Origin: Anisus vortex
Taxonomy: Eukaryota; Mollusca; Gastropoda; Planorbidae
Reading direction: 5' to 3'
DNA: 64,000 nt
NCBI GenBank assembly: GCA_949126835.1
Contig: OX421494.1
Location: forward strand, 5,918,769-5,982,768
The translations under genes and the position numbers were made by a program. This document shows positions 1-11,714 of this stretch, piece after piece. Each line of letters begins with the position of its first letter. Position 1 is the stretch's first letter. The notes below the pieces were generated by a model that did no database searches, had not been told where the DNA came from, and saw only the letters and a program-made list of their open reading frames with translations.

Positions 1-7
1 TATTACA

Positions 8-130
8 AGCTAAATTATTGCCCAGCGATGCCCCGGGGAATAAAATACATAGGCCTTTAGCTACAGATAATAATATTATGGAAATTTTAAAAAATAACTA
101 GCCTGCCTATTGCTATCACCAAGGGCTATG
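8..130 (-). mobile_element. Hairpin-ended repeat, copy 1
   Basis: AAATTATTGCCCAGCGATGC then CCCGGGGAATAAAATACATA. On the minus strand the element ends with a GC stem-loop followed by CAATAATTTAGC. Related to copies at 2296, 4697 and 4905; the left boundary is close to the window start. Confidence 0.5.
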
Positions 131-1510
131 ATGAGATGGACCGCTTGCTTTAGTATTTCTGCTGTTTGATGACTCGAATGACTTCTTTTTGGAAAATCCC
201 GATTCTCTTTTGTATTGTGCACGTCCGTTTTATTTAATCGTTATGATTTTTTCAATGACAAATTTAAATCCAAATACAGCGGAAACCTCTAGGCAAACGT
301 AGGAGCGTAGAAGTCATTTAAAACAGCCTTATTGGATGCGCACAGAAAAAACAACAACATTTGAGCTCTAGAAAAAGAAATTTACTATTTTCTCATCAAT
401 TTGGAAGTAGTTAATTCAATTTTTACGAGAGTCGTGTCCCCTTATTTTGAAGTCTGCTTTATATCGAAATAAAAATAAAATAACATCATTTCTAGAAAAT
501 TATGGGGAAAACAAATAATATCGTGTTGTTTTTTTCACAGCCTAAAGAGCATAAATCTCTAAAATTACACGTTTTCATAAAACTGTCACCATCTAACGTC
601 ATTATTCATTCATTGATTCAAGATTTGTATAATATGAACAGGGTAATTAACGTGAACAAAATTAATGTTTTATGGGTATGATCACAAAAGATGTAATTCG
701 AATCTGATTACTGTTCAGTCCAGACAGACTGAAGGGGTCAGGGTTTTTTCGAGACTAAAATTATTTGACATTTTGCAATGTTTACAAACATTACTCGTTA
801 TTCGCGCACTTCCTTTTAAAGCCCGTTACGTGGTACACAATGTCACCCAATCTTGAGCGTTAAGAACAGATTTATATAGTCCACTATTACCTAAATTTAA
901 AAAAAAGCAACACCCAGATTTGAAAAATAAACCACATAAATACCAATGTTCATAATATACACTCGTTGTGAACTAAAAATAGAAAGATTTCAAAAGTCCC
1001 ACTTTACGAGCGTACACAAACAAGGTTGTGTGTGTGAGAGAGAGAGAGATAGAGTTTTAACTATATATATAAGACAATGCTTACTGTGTTTAGGGGTCAG
1101 CCTCACAGCCTCAGACTCATAGTCTTACAAGACGAACCTATATGCAGATTTAACCTAGATATAATTGACCGACATATTCGCACAAGAATTCCATATTTAC
1201 TGCAGCTCTGTCTTATCCACTTCCTGCGCATGACACCAGTGTACCGGAAGTGTCCTTGTACAAACACCCTGGGGGGGGGGGGGGGGAATAAAAATCTTAT
1301 TGCAGCGTTTGTCTGTTTTAAAAGGTTTAAAGACATGAGCTCTGAACTCCTGCAGTAGCCTACAACTATAGCCGGAAAACCAGAGAATATAGAAATAGCT
1401 GATGAATTTATTGGAGAATACATAGTTCAAGAAAGTGAAAGTATACATATTGTATAAGTTTAGTCATAAATCACGAACGTAAAGTCAGTGTTTCTCTACG
1501 GCTCAGATAT
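131..1510. other. AT-rich spacer
   Basis: No gene recognised. It has a GA run near 1037 and a poly-G run near 1270. Short frames here lack codon or family support. Confidence 0.6.
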
Positions 1511-1514
1511 CTAA

Positions 1515-1985
1515 AGAGTCACCAACACTCTGAACAATACGCTCCAAACATTTCCCAGTGGCTGCCTACGCAACATACTAAAGATTCGGTGGACAGAAAA
1601 GGTCGTCAAGAACACCGACTTGTGGCGGCAAACAAACCAGGACCTTCTTGAACAGCAGATGACCAGGCAAAAGTGGCGGTGGATAGGGCACACCCTACGA
1701 AAACCCCCACAAGACATCACCCGACAGGCGCTGCAATGAAGCCCCCAGGGAAAGAGATGGATTGGTCGTCCTAAGACCACCTGTACACGATCCTGCGAGG
1801 ATGAAATGAAAAGCTGCAACCTTTCATGGGGTGAACTAAAAAAGGCTGCCCAGAATCGAGTGCGCTGGAGAACTGTTGTGGAGGCTCTATGTTTCACGAG
1901 GAACCAAAAGAACTAAGTCAAGTCAAGTCAGTCAAGTCAAGTCAGTCAAGGCAAGTCAGTCAAGTCAAGTCAGTTATAAATTAGT
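1515..1985 (+). pseudogene. 5'-truncated RTE-type LINE, C-terminus of the reverse transcriptase protein
   Basis: The plus-strand frame 1515-1916 reads CLRNILKIRWTEKV, RQKWRWIGHTLRK, GRPKTTCTRSCEDEM, WGELKKAAQNRVRWRTVV and ends KN-stop. The motifs W-x-GH-x-LRK, GRPK, W-x-EL-x-x-A-x-x-R-x-x-WR and LC are typical of the tail of RTE-clade LINE polyproteins. One internal TGA (1737-1739) stands where a tryptophan is usual, so the copy is dead. The 3' end is a tandem AGTCA-type tail (1915-1977). The 5' part is missing; upstream sequence is AT-rich and unrecognised. Confidence 0.8.
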
Positions 1986-2109
1986 TCCGAGCCGGACAAA
2001 AAAAAGCTGCAGCATCTCAAAACTATAATTTAAAGTTGAATCAGTTCCACTATCAATGTCAAGCTTAGTGAACACAGGTTATATTTAATGTTATCTTATA
2101 TGTTACTGA

Positions 2110-2275
2110 AGATTATTGCATCCTGCGCTTATCCGTTGTTTGAGTCTATTCATGGGTTTTGATTAATGGTTTTAAATGATGTTATTGGTTTTTCTGGTTT
2201 GTTCAGATATTGTTCCATGCCCGGATGCAGCACTGGAAGAAAGAGAATTTATACACGTTAGTATTTTTTTTAGGA
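2110..2275 (-). mobile_element. LINE-A 3' end fragment
   Basis: Reverse-complement match to the LINE-A tail: ATTATTGCATCCTGCGCTTA, TTTTTCTGGTTTGTTCAG and ATGCCCGGATGCAGCACT. Old and truncated. Confidence 0.65.
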
Positions 2276-2295
2276 AGCCAGTCAATTATTATATA

Positions 2296-2440
2296 GAACA
2301 AGCTACATTGCCCGGCGTTGCCCGGGTAAATTAAGGACTGTATAAGGTGCAGATAAAAATTGTATAAACTACAATTAAAAGAAAGCTATAAATCTAATAT
2401 TTAAATTATTATTTAAACTTTGGTTTTCGCTCGATAGTAT
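2296..2440 (-). mobile_element. Hairpin-ended repeat, copy 2
   Basis: TACATTGCCCGGCGTTGCCC GGG: arms CCCGG and CCGGG around a 6-nt loop, then AT-rich body with AGATAAAAATTGTATAAACT and GAAAGCTATAAATCTAAT. Confidence 0.6.
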
Positions 2441-2637
2441 AAAAAATTTAGAAACAAATGGACAGGGGTGATACTTCTATGTTTTTCCACATAGATTGGT
2501 GTTTTTGTGTTTACAAACACTGCCAAATCTTAGATTTTCGTTCTTACATTGCTATGTTTTTTTTCTTCTGCTTTTTTGGTTGGAATTCTGGTGACGCTTC
2601 TTGTGTTTGTTCCTAAATCCAACAAGCTCTGATATGG

Positions 2638-2712
2638 TTACCTGCCACTGGGCATTGTGCCGGCCACACAACCACTTGTATGCCTTGGCCCTATGGATCA
2701 ACTTGTTCTAAA
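2638..2712 (+). mobile_element. SINE family S fragment
   Basis: TACCTGCCACTGGGCATTG, GCCGGCCACACAACCACTTG and CCTATGGATCAACTT match the 3' half of the SINE only. Confidence 0.55.
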
Positions 2713-2854
2713 AGAGTTAATTCCATGGTTTACTAAGACGTTATATTTCAGTCGCTGATAAGCGTGTCATTCAGGCGGTTTAATTCTTGAAAAGCTTAAT
2801 TTCTCAAAGCATTTCTTTTTATAATTTATAACGTGATGAGTAGGCGGTCTAGTC

Positions 2855-3063
2855 CATGGGTCGGCAACTTAAAGCACGCGTGCCAAACGCGTGCCAACAT
2901 GGAAAATTTAAAATGTCACGCGGAAAATTCCCAAAAACGCAATTTAAGTGTCTTTTACAAGAGATCTGAGTGCTAGAGCGTAATGACTTTTAGGCTGTTG
3001 GTACGATAAATGAATTAGAAATCTGACTTTGGCACACTATTTTCAAAAGGTTGCCGACCCCTG
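2855..3063. mobile_element. hAT-like MITE (family GGTCGGCAAC)
   Basis: Ends CATGGGTCGGCAAC and GTTGCCGACCCCTG are inverted repeats. The 8-bp duplication GTCTAGTC is perfect at 2847-2854 and 3064-3071. The 209-bp body has no coding capacity. Confidence 0.88.
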
Positions 3064-3514
3064 GTCTAGTCGACTGTCTACCTTAAACAGTAGGTCTGAG
3101 TGTGGAATAGTTTTACTATACCGTATAAGGAATGGTCAAACTTCATGTTCACCGTATGTGTGTGTGTGTGTGTTGGTAGCAGTAAACTACGAATGCAGGC
3201 TGAAAAATGGTCCTAATATCAAGTTCATATTACTCTGTAGCTGTATCAGTCAACGTAATGACTAACTGTTACTGGCTTAACAATCCCAAAACTATTTCAC
3301 ACACTGTTGATACAATAGACTTGAATAAACAACAAAACAACTACCCCCCCCCCCTTTCCCCAAACATTCAGACATTGATATCAACTTTGATAAGAAGTTA
3401 TCGAGCCTGATCATGAACAGACATAATAATATACAAAAGTACACAACTTTTGGGACAGTAAACCGGGTCAACTAGTCCCTGGTGATAGTCTGTGCATTTT
3501 TATGTTTTACTCTA

Positions 3515-3729
3515 GGGTTCGGCAACCTACGACACGCATGCCAGGTTTGGCACGCAGCGCGGTTTTTCAATGGCACGCGGATAAACCATTGAAGAAAGGC
3601 AGTTCAAGTATTTTTATTTTTTGGTTTACCAGAGATTGAGTACGAGCAGGATGACTTTAAAGCTGTTGGCATGCAGAATAAAATTAGAAATCCTTCTTTG
3701 ACACACTGTTATCAAAAGGTTGCCGACCA
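3515..3729. mobile_element. hAT-like MITE (family GGTCGGCAAC)
   Basis: Ends GGGTTCGGCAACC and GGTTGCCGACCA. Perfect 8-bp duplication TTACTCTA at 3507-3514 and 3730-3737. The body is similar to the element 450 bp to the left. Confidence 0.88.
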
Positions 3730-4054
3730 TTACTCTACTATGATGTATGAAATCTGGTCTTATGTTCTCTTATTATAAGGTATGCGTGAATACTATGCTA
3801 TAGTGTGCTTCCCTTGGGCCACCGCCGAGTATTCGCCGCTGATCCCCATCTGTTTCACACTTCAACCCCTTCTTTACTCTCCCCCCCCCCCCTTGCTCCC
3901 AACTCAAGTCTCCCCCCCCCTACCCCACTTGCTCCCAACTCAAGTCAATGCTGAAAAAGAAAAAGCAATAAGTCCAGGACATGAAGAGTTGGCGTCACCA
4001 CCAAAATTGATATCGCGATATCACTAGACGTCAGTGGACAGTCTAGGGGCCTTG

Positions 4055-4182
4055 TATTTCAAAGCGGTGTTGTGTGTGTGCGTGCCTGAGTGTAGTGTGT
4101 AAGTGTGTGAGTGAGTGTGTGAGTGAGTGTGTGAGTGAGTGTGTAAGTGAGTGTGTAAGTGAGTGTGTAAGTGAGTGTGTTT
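4055..4182. repeat. GTGAGTGT-type array
   Basis: Imperfect GTGTGAGTGA units, changing to GTGTAAGTGA at the right. Confidence 0.88.
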
Positions 4183-4696
4183 AAAACAACATCTTCCAAT
4201 ATCGTCAAAACCCGTTCCTCTTAACCAAGGACGTTCAGTTGACCCGTTGTTTGATGTTTCGACATTAGGGAAAGGGGAAGTAGTGGTGGTGCTGTGGGGA
4301 AGTGACGGCTTGGTAGAGAAACACGGGGCGGTAGGGGAGGGGAGAAGGAAGGGGGGGGGGGGGAGTGAATCTACAGTTTGCCTGTTGTTTAAAGACAAAA
4401 CGAATCAAATAATCCTTGGGGGCGTAACAATTTTCCGGTCAGAAATTTAAAACTATTCTTTTTTATCGATACTTCTTGAACGGCTTTTTTCATAGCTAAA
4501 GTTAATAAAGATCATAAATCTTATCTGTATAAGCGAAACTAGAACCGAGGCTGCGTTCTATACATTTTTGAATTTGAATTTCATGGCTTAACTCTCTCGA
4601 GCTCTGAATAACTCACTGACCTATGTATAGGCCTACATGAAGTGCTCAAGCACTTAAATTTGGCAAACATAGCAAACTTACATATATATATATGCC

Positions 4697-4850
4697 TACT
4701 TTCTAAATTGCCCGGCGTTGCCCGGGTGAAAGTATAACAGGCCTATATAAGATACAGATAAACATTTTATAAACTACACTGAACAGAAAGCTATAGATGT
4801 AATCATTACAAATATTATTTCTTTTTTACTGAAAACATTTAGGAAAGTAA
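4697..4850 (-). mobile_element. Hairpin-ended repeat, copy 3
   Basis: The same CCCGG/CCGGG stem-loop, then AGATACAGATAAACATTTTA and GAAAGCTATAGATGTAAT, matching copy 2. Termination near a stem-loop is reminiscent of Helitron 3' ends, but the CTAG end is not clear. Confidence 0.6.
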
Positions 4851-4904
4851 TTTAAAATAAATATTGTAATCGGGTATAAAAATAGGCAACTATATTTATT
4901 AAAC

Positions 4905-5062
4905 AAAAATCTAAATTGCCCGGTGTTGCTCGTAGATTTACTACCTTTTTTTTAAAAACTAATTTTAATTGAAATAAAAATATTTGTAGGAAAAAAAAAA
5001 GGTATAGACTAACTGGAGAATCAAACCCGGGTCGCCCGCATGGCGATATGTTTAGCACTTAG
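4905..5062 (-). mobile_element. Hairpin-ended repeat, copy 4, with a tRNA-like B box
   Basis: The stem-loop is partly decayed (CCCGGTGTTGCTCG). On the minus strand CGACCCGGGTTTGATTCTC upstream resembles a tRNA B box, so this copy could have a SINE-like head. Class unresolved. Confidence 0.5.
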
Positions 5063-5480
5063 CTAGGGAAGACACATGTCCGAATTTAAATCACTAAAGT
5101 ATAATATGAGACAATAAGGTTGCGTGTCTTTAAATTAATTAATGTGATTGGTTGAACACACCTACTTTGTATATATATATAGATAGGTCAGTTTGAATAA
5201 AATGATTTTGTTCGTTTCTTCCTTTCTCCCGCCAGAATATCGCTGACATTTCTAAATTGCTTCTTCTCACTGCCCTATATCTACACAAAAGAAGAATGAT
5301 AGACCACATGGGGGGAGAACTCTAAATAACTTCTACAAATGAAGATGGATACTAATGGACAGGTTTGGGTTTTTCCTTCTCTTTTTTTTTCTTTTTACTT
5401 CTGCAATCATTTCCGTGTCTACACGCGCTGGGTCACGTGCTTTGAGGGAGCCAATGGGTGCAGTGGACTTTCATAATTGC

Positions 5481-5894
5481 CAAACACACACATACACACA
5501 CACAGACACACACACACACAGACACACACACACAGACACACACACACAGACACACACATACACACACACACAGACACACACATACACATACATACACATA
5601 CACACAGACACACACACACATAAACACATACACACACACACATACACACACACAGACACACACACACACACATACACACACACACACACATACACACACA
5701 CAGACACACACACATACACATACACACACACACACATACACACATACACACACACACATACACACACAGACGCACACGCACACACATACACACACACACA
5801 CATACATAGACACACACTCACACACACATACACAGACACACACAGATACACACACAGATACACACACACAGACACAGACACACACACACACACT
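5481..5894. repeat. CA-rich microsatellite
   Basis: ACACACAC with interspersed CATA and CAGA; long His/Thr frames here are spurious. Confidence 0.97.
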
Positions 5895-5937
5895 TTCACT
5901 CGCTACAACAAAAGTACTTTACGGTCTTCATTTAGAG

Positions 5938-7533
5938 CATAGGTTCTCAACCTTTTTCGGCTCACCGCCCCCTTTTTACAATTTTTTTCCGCTCACCGCC
6001 CCCCCCCCCTCCCTTCCGCCCATCTGGCATTTTTTTTATGCGGACTAGACTTTTTGTGTGATTAATTATCTTTTAAATAAACTGAAAAGGAAACATATTG
6101 TAAGAATTATTAGATAAAAAATTGCCTTAACAAAAGGTTTAAATAAATCAATATTAGTGCGAATCGTTTGCCTGGTGTGTTGCTAGCAATTTGTCTATAT
6201 TTGTTTCAATTGTGGTTACAAAAGCCTTAGGTCTAATAATCATTAATATTTGTTATATTACAAAACAGAACTTGTTCGGCATCACTATTGAATCAAATGT
6301 GGAAACATTTTTTAGTTAATTTAACCAAAATTCCTCTGCTAATTTTATAAACACATAGCTTATAAATATTTCAGCAAAGTTGCAATACATTATCTTGATA
6401 AATAATCAAGTTGATACATTTTATTGTGCGTGATAAATCGTTTACTAAAAAATAAAAATGGCCGCAATTTCAATCACAACCATTAGAAAATATTTTTTTT
6501 ACGTATACTTACTCGGGCCTGTTTGTACTATCTATATACCAAAATGATCATGATGCGTGTACAAATAAAAAAAAAATAGGTTTCTACTGGCTCCCCAACC
6601 CTTAAAGGGAGATAATTAGCCCGTTTTATTTGAGCTATTATTTCTGTTTTCTTTTCTTTTATAAAAAATAAATGGCTTACAAGTTATAACGTTGAAATGA
6701 TCAAACTGTAAAAAGTATTTGAAAATTATAAAAATATTATATGACTAAAGAATTTATATGTATATTTTCAAGCATTACAATAACTAACCAGTTTGTATGA
6801 TTACTACTTATCTATACCGCTTAACAATATTCGCTTTACATGTTTGACTGTCTTAAAAAACACTATAAAGAAAATCTCGGTTAAACTGAGATCAAAATAT
6901 CATTAATATTAGCAGATGTTAGGGCGACAGTGATCGGTCAGCAGGGTTGACAGTCCTGTGAAGCAAACACAGGACCAGCCAGCCGCACACTATTTTTGCC
7001 AAATACGGACCCCTACTTCATCAAAAAGTCACTGCGATTCCTATTTCTTATAAGATAAGATAAGATTGCTTTATTGATCTAAACAAACGGAAATTTGATT
7101 TGATTACATAAATTCCGTCTTTCAGCATACTTAAAACAATATTAAAGAACCATTTGTACTCAAACACAATAGACATTCGCGCAAACTATCATACCATTAA
7201 TATTAATCCTTGGGTAGTGTGGAAGACTTCACACATTTCACTTTTGACATAATGACAGCATTCATTACGTATAACTGTTGACATAATATAATAATATGTA
7301 GGCATACTGTTGGGGGATACCAGATATTTAGCAGAACTTGCGTTTACATCACATTTCATCCTCCAAAAACGAATCGATTCAAATAGCTGAGGTATTTTAA
7401 TACATAAGGTACGTTTGTACCGCCTACTTGCCCTCCACCGCCCCCCCCCCAATCGCCCCCGGGTGTGTCAGCGCCCCCCTAAAGCTTCTCAACGCCCCCC
7501 GGGGGGCGATATCGCCCCCGTTGAGAACCTATG
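5938..7533. mobile_element. hAT-like non-autonomous element, 1.6 kb
   Basis: Ends CATAGGTTCTCAAC and GTTGAGAACCTATG are perfect 14-bp inverted repeats of common hAT type. The 8-bp duplication is ATTTAGAG (5930-5937) and ATTTGGAG (7534-7541). C-rich subterminal blocks (CCGCCCCC) lie at both ends. The AT-rich body shows no transposase. Confidence 0.88.
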
Positions 7534-7582
7534 ATTTGGAGCGAACTGACCCCGCCCGCCTTTCCATTTGTGCACTACTTGG

Positions 7583-7785
7583 ATCTATATATTCTTATAA
7601 AAAAAGAAGATTATTGCGTCCTACGTCTTATCTCTCGGTGGTTTGAGTCTAGTCTTGCATTTTGATCGGTGTTTTAAATGATGTTTAGTTCAACTTTTTT
7701 TTTTCTGGTTTGTTCAGTCAACCCCATTTCACGCTTTTATGCTAGTCAGGAAAAAAGAGAACTTATTTGCATTTGTTCTTGTATA
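7583..7785 (-). mobile_element. LINE-A 3' end fragment
   Basis: Minus-oriented tail with AAGATTATTGCGTCCTACG and TTTTCTGGTTTGTTCAG, ending near TTTGCATTTGTTCT. It starts about 50 bp right of the 1.6 kb hAT-like element. Confidence 0.65.
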
Positions 7786-8049
7786 TTTTAATCTTTTCTC
7801 TTTCTGAGTATTCTGATAGATTGTTATTGTGTTCTATTTCTAAGTTAGAATTCAATGCTTCATTTTATATTTTATACCTATGTTCATTGTTCTTCTTTCC
7901 GCTTATAATTCTACATTTATTGATTTAAAGTAAAGCTTGTCACTTGCCAGTGTTGAATAATCACTAGTAATGAACCTTGCAGATCTTTCCTAATTATTTT
8001 TATGACTTCATTAACAACGGTCTCTGCCCACATGCATTTCAACCATAGT

Positions 8050-8275
8050 AATCATAAATACTTTCCTTATCCCTTACGCGAGAACAAATGCATATAAGTA
8101 CTCTTTCTTCCCGAGTGGCATCCGGGCATGGAATGGGTTGGCTGAACAAACCAGGAAAACCAGTAACTTAACGTCATTTTAAAACACTAAAGAAACGCAG
8201 GCCTAAACTCAAACCACGGATAAACGTAGGACGCAACAATCTTCGTTATAGAAGGAGCGTCTGTAATATATTATA
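8050..8275 (+). mobile_element. LINE-A 3' end fragment
   Basis: Plus copy from TTTCCTTATCCCTTACGCG through TTCCCGAGTGGCATCCGGGC to AAACGTAGGACGCAACAATC and the AAGATAAGAAGATAA tail. Confidence 0.75.
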
Positions 8276-8396
8276 AGATAAGAAGATAATCTAATTTAAT
8301 AGTCTCACTGGTAACTACGTCTCGATATTGAACAACAAAAACAAATTTAAGATCATGGGCGGTTCTAGTGGTCTCTGTATGAGCAAAAGTAAAAAC

Positions 8397-8640
8397 GTAA
8401 AGTGCCCTTCTGACCAAACTGATTCTAGGGCCCGTGAAGCAGCGTTCACCAGTTTCTGTGGCACCGGCATACGAGGGAATGCGTGGCCTGCACAATGCCC
8501 AGCCGCCCTTACCCCAACTAGTGTCAGGTACCCATCAGAGCTGGGTAGACTTAGGGGGACCCTCAAGTCCCGGGGAAAAAAACCCAGGACCGTCGGATCG
8601 CGAGTTGAACGTGCTGCCGCCTCGACCACCGGGTACCATA
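8397..8640 (-). mobile_element. SINE family S
   Basis: Reverse-complement copy: AGTGCCCTTCTGACCAAACT, AGCAGCGTTCACCAGTTTCT, ACCCATCAGAGCTGGGTAGA and a degraded tRNA-like head. A 73-bp TTAA element follows at 8663. Confidence 0.8.
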
Positions 8641-8662
8641 TGAGCAAAAGAAGGCACATTAA

Positions 8663-8735
8663 CCCTTCCCGTACCGACCTACTTCTATCTATGCTAACTT
8701 CAGTTCCGCTATATACGCGCCCGGGACTGTAAGGG
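8663..8735. mobile_element. 73-bp piggyBac-like micro-element
   Basis: TTAA then CCCTTCCCGTACCGACC ... CGGGACTGTAAGG G. The right target has mutated to GTAA. Same length and close sequence as the copy at 55083. Confidence 0.75.
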
Positions 8736-8756
8736 GTAATAAATTACTTTTTTTGT

Positions 8757-9548
8757 AAACAAAACAACAAACAAAACAACAAACAAAACAACAAACAAAA
8801 CAACAAACAAAACAACAAACAAAACAACAAACAAAACAACAAACAAAACAACAAACAAAACAACAAACAAAACAACAAACAAAACAACAAACAAAACAAC
8901 AAACAAAACAACAAACAAAACAACAAACAAAACAACAAACAAAACAACAAACAAAACAACAAACAAAACAACAAACAAAACAACAAACAAAACAACAAAC
9001 AAAACAACAAACAAAACAACAAACAAAACAACAAACAAAACAACAAACAAAACAACAAACAAAACAACAAACAAAACAACAAACAAAACAACAAACAAAA
9101 CAACAAACAAAACAACAAACAAAACAACAAACAAAACAACAAACAAAACAACAAACAAAACAACAAACAAAACAACAAACAAAACAACAAACAAAACAAC
9201 AAACAAAACAACAAACAAAACAACAAACAAAACAACAAACAAAACAACAAACAAAACAACAAACAAAACAACAAACAAAACAACAAACAAAACAACAAAC
9301 AAAACAACAAACAAAACAACAAACAAAACAACAAACAAAACAACAAACAAAACAACAAACAAAACAACAAACAAAACAACAAACAAAACAACAAACAAAA
9401 CAACAAACAAAACAACAAACAAAACAACAAACAAAACAACAAACAAAACAACAAACAAAACAACAAACAAAACAACAAACAAAACAACAAACAAAACAAC
9501 AAACAAAACAACAAACAAAACAACAAACAAAACAACAAACAAAACAAC
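8757..9548. repeat. 12-bp satellite AAACAAAACAAC, 66 perfect units
   Basis: 792 bp without a visible mismatch, no G on the plus strand and no T. Long hydrophobic frames on the minus strand are a by-product of the period being divisible by three. Confidence 0.98.
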
Positions 9549-10087
9549 AACAAACAATAAAAAAAAAGAAGAGAAAAAAGTAACAAGGTGTAGAGTGTAG
9601 AGGGTTACTCCTTGACGCCCACTCGCTAACACTTTATAACATCCGCTCCTGTCAGATATGAATGAAACAGAAGTTCGCGGGGCCATTTTTTTCGTGTAAT
9701 CGATATAGCAACGCGCGCGTCTGGGAACCGATACTTTTTTTTTTATAGCGCCCCCACTCCCTCAATCTGCAGGCGGCACCCTTGTCGGAACGCCACGGAG
9801 CTTTGAAAATATCGGATAGCGGGACTAGGGATGGGATGTGGGAAGGGAGGAGAAGGAGGTAGAAAAAAACTTAAAAAGACAACAAACAAAAACAACCCAG
9901 TCCAACGCCCACACTACGAATTCGCCTACGCCGTTTTGTATTAATGTACCAATGGACGTGTTTCTGGGAAGATAATGACCGACCCTAAGAACACACCTCT
10001 CACGCACACAAATCAACAACACAGAGTCGCAGCAACATCTAGAAATAACAACTTACAACTCTTCTAACAACAATACATTAAAACAAA

Positions 10088-10345
10088 CATAGTGGCCAAG
10101 CGGCAGCGCATTCGACTGGCGTACCGAAGGTCCTGGGTTCGAAACCTGGAGCAGGCTAGGATTTTTCCCCGGGTCTGGAGGGTGTCCCTGAGTCTACCTA
10201 GCTCTGACGGGTACGTGACCTTAGTTGGGGTAAAGTAAAGGCGGCTGTGCATTGTGCTGGCCACACAATCACCTAGTATGCCCTACTGATGAACGTTGCT
10301 TCACCGGCATTATGATAAATTTGGTTTGAAGGGTACTTTACTTAC
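10088..10345 (+). mobile_element. tRNA-derived SINE (family S), good copy
   Basis: The head GTGGCCAAGCGGCAGCGCAT then GTCCTGGGTTCGAAACCTGG matches A- and B-box positions of a tRNA. The body has GAGGGTGTCCCTGAGTCTAC, TTGGGGTAAAGTAAAGGCGG, TTGTGCTGGCCACACAATC and GAACGTTGCTTCACCGGC, ending GGGTACTTTACTT. About ten copies lie in this window. Confidence 0.82.
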
Positions 10346-10369
10346 ACATATGTAAGAAAAATACAAACG

Positions 10370-10525
10370 CGTTTCCATTCTCTTTCTTGTCGAGTGGCAT
10401 TCGGGCATGGAATGGGGTGCCTGAACAAAACCAGTGAAACAAACACAAAACACACACAACTTAAATCGATTTAAAACCGTAATAAAAACGCAAGACTGGA
10501 CTTAAACCACAGATAAGCGTAGGAC
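10370..10525 (+). mobile_element. LINE-A 3' end fragment
   Basis: Diverged copy with TTGTCGAGTGGCATTCGGGC, ATGGAATGGGGTGCCTGAAC and the GCGTAGGACGC motif. It stops exactly where the better copy begins at 10526, so the second copy sits in or against the first. Confidence 0.7.
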
Positions 10526-11030
10526 GCTATATGGGACCCATCAACTAAAGAAAACATTAAAAAATTAGAACAAATTCAAAAAAGAGCTGCAAGGTTTATA
10601 ACTAGTGAATATTCCCAATTGACAAGAGTAACACCATTAGTCAAATCACTAAACCTAGAAACACTAGAGGACAGAAGGGCAAAGAGTAAAGTAGTAATAA
10701 TACATAAGGCATTAAACTCTAATTTAGAAATACAACCCAATAACAAACTGTTGCAAAGCTCAGATAAACATAAAGACAAAAACACCTTCCTTGTCCCTTA
10801 TGCGAGAACAAATGCAAATAAGTACTCTTTCTTCCCGAGTGGCATTCGGGCATGGAATGGGTTGCCTGAACAAACCAGGAAAACCAATAACCTAACATCA
10901 TTTAAAACATTAATAAAAATGCAAGACTAGACTCGGACCACGGATGAGCGTAGGACGCAATAATCTTCTTTATAGAAGGAGCGTCTGTAATGTATAAGAT
11001 AAGATAAGATAAGACGCAATAATCGTCTAC
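10526..11030 (+). pseudogene. LINE-A, C-terminal RT-protein fragment and 3' tail (best copy)
   Basis: The plus-strand frame 10526-10930 reads AIWDPSTKENIKKLEQIQ, KRAARFITSEYSQLTRV, then YSFFPSGIRAWNGLPEQT and SFKTLIKMQD-stop. WDP-x-x-x-x-x-I-x-x-LE-x-IQ-x-RAARF and SFFP-x-x-IR-x-WN-x-LP are classic C-terminal motifs of LINE reverse transcriptases of Jockey/CR1/I type. The 3' UTR has a GAGCGTAGGACGCAATAA stretch, an imperfect hairpin around TCTTCTTTATAGAAGGA and a GATAAGATAAG tail. It is 5'-truncated and abuts another tail copy. It is the most intact of about 15 copies here and serves as family reference. Confidence 0.82.
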
Positions 11031-11034
11031 ATCG

Positions 11035-11714
11035 AAAGATCGTCTGGAGCACACGAGTCTGTTAAACTTGCATTTATCTTCCCCTTGTTATTCTGGACGA
11101 GCCAGACATTTATTACAAAGGTATTGGCAGGGGCGTCGTAAAAGACAATGTTTTTAATCCTGCTATATTGCCCAAACAGCTGACATCTTGGCATCCAACC
11201 CACTATAATTCACTCTATATTGATTTAGAAGTCTACATCTCAAAATTTTAATCTTGCTGTTGTAAACGCTTTTGGGTTCTTTTCTTTTAAACAAAAAACT
11301 ATTTTGGAAACTAATTTTAAATATAATAACAGATTACACAGTCTGGAGAATGTCTTTTTATTTTTTAAATAACGTACGTAAGTACAGACGCGCCTTTTAT
11401 AGACACAATTATTACGTCCTGTTTATGTGTGGTTCACATCGGTTTTGAATTTTGATAAAGGTTTCAAATGATGTTAAACTGTTGGTATTTCCGCAGTACT
11501 TTTCATTTCGAATTTAACTCTATGCATCCATAATCTATCTTTAAATTGATGAGTCAACCGAATCAATAAAGAATCTGTCCGTCTATCTACCTATTTATAA
11601 ATCTATCAATCTAAAGATCTAACTAACTAAATCAAGCTATCAACCTGTAATTCTATAAATATATATGAATCTATCAATCTAACAATCTATCAGCCCATCA
11701 ACATATCAAACTTT
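11035..11714. other. Spacer without recognised features apart from a weak LINE-A tail
   Basis: AT-rich; the right part grades into the ATCTATC array through single diverged units. Confidence 0.5.
11395..11500 (-). mobile_element. LINE-A 3' end fragment (weak)
   Basis: ATTATTACGTCCTGTTTATG and TTTCAAATGATGTTAAACTG match the reverse complement of the LINE-A tail at low identity. Confidence 0.45.

Noticed and set aside
5355..6048. His/Thr-rich and Cys/Val-rich frames
   Set aside because: CA microsatellite read in several frames.
8709..9686. Long hydrophobic frames on the minus strand (325 and 280 codons)
   Set aside because: They are made wholly of the 12-bp satellite, whose period is divisible by three; no gene signals at the ends.
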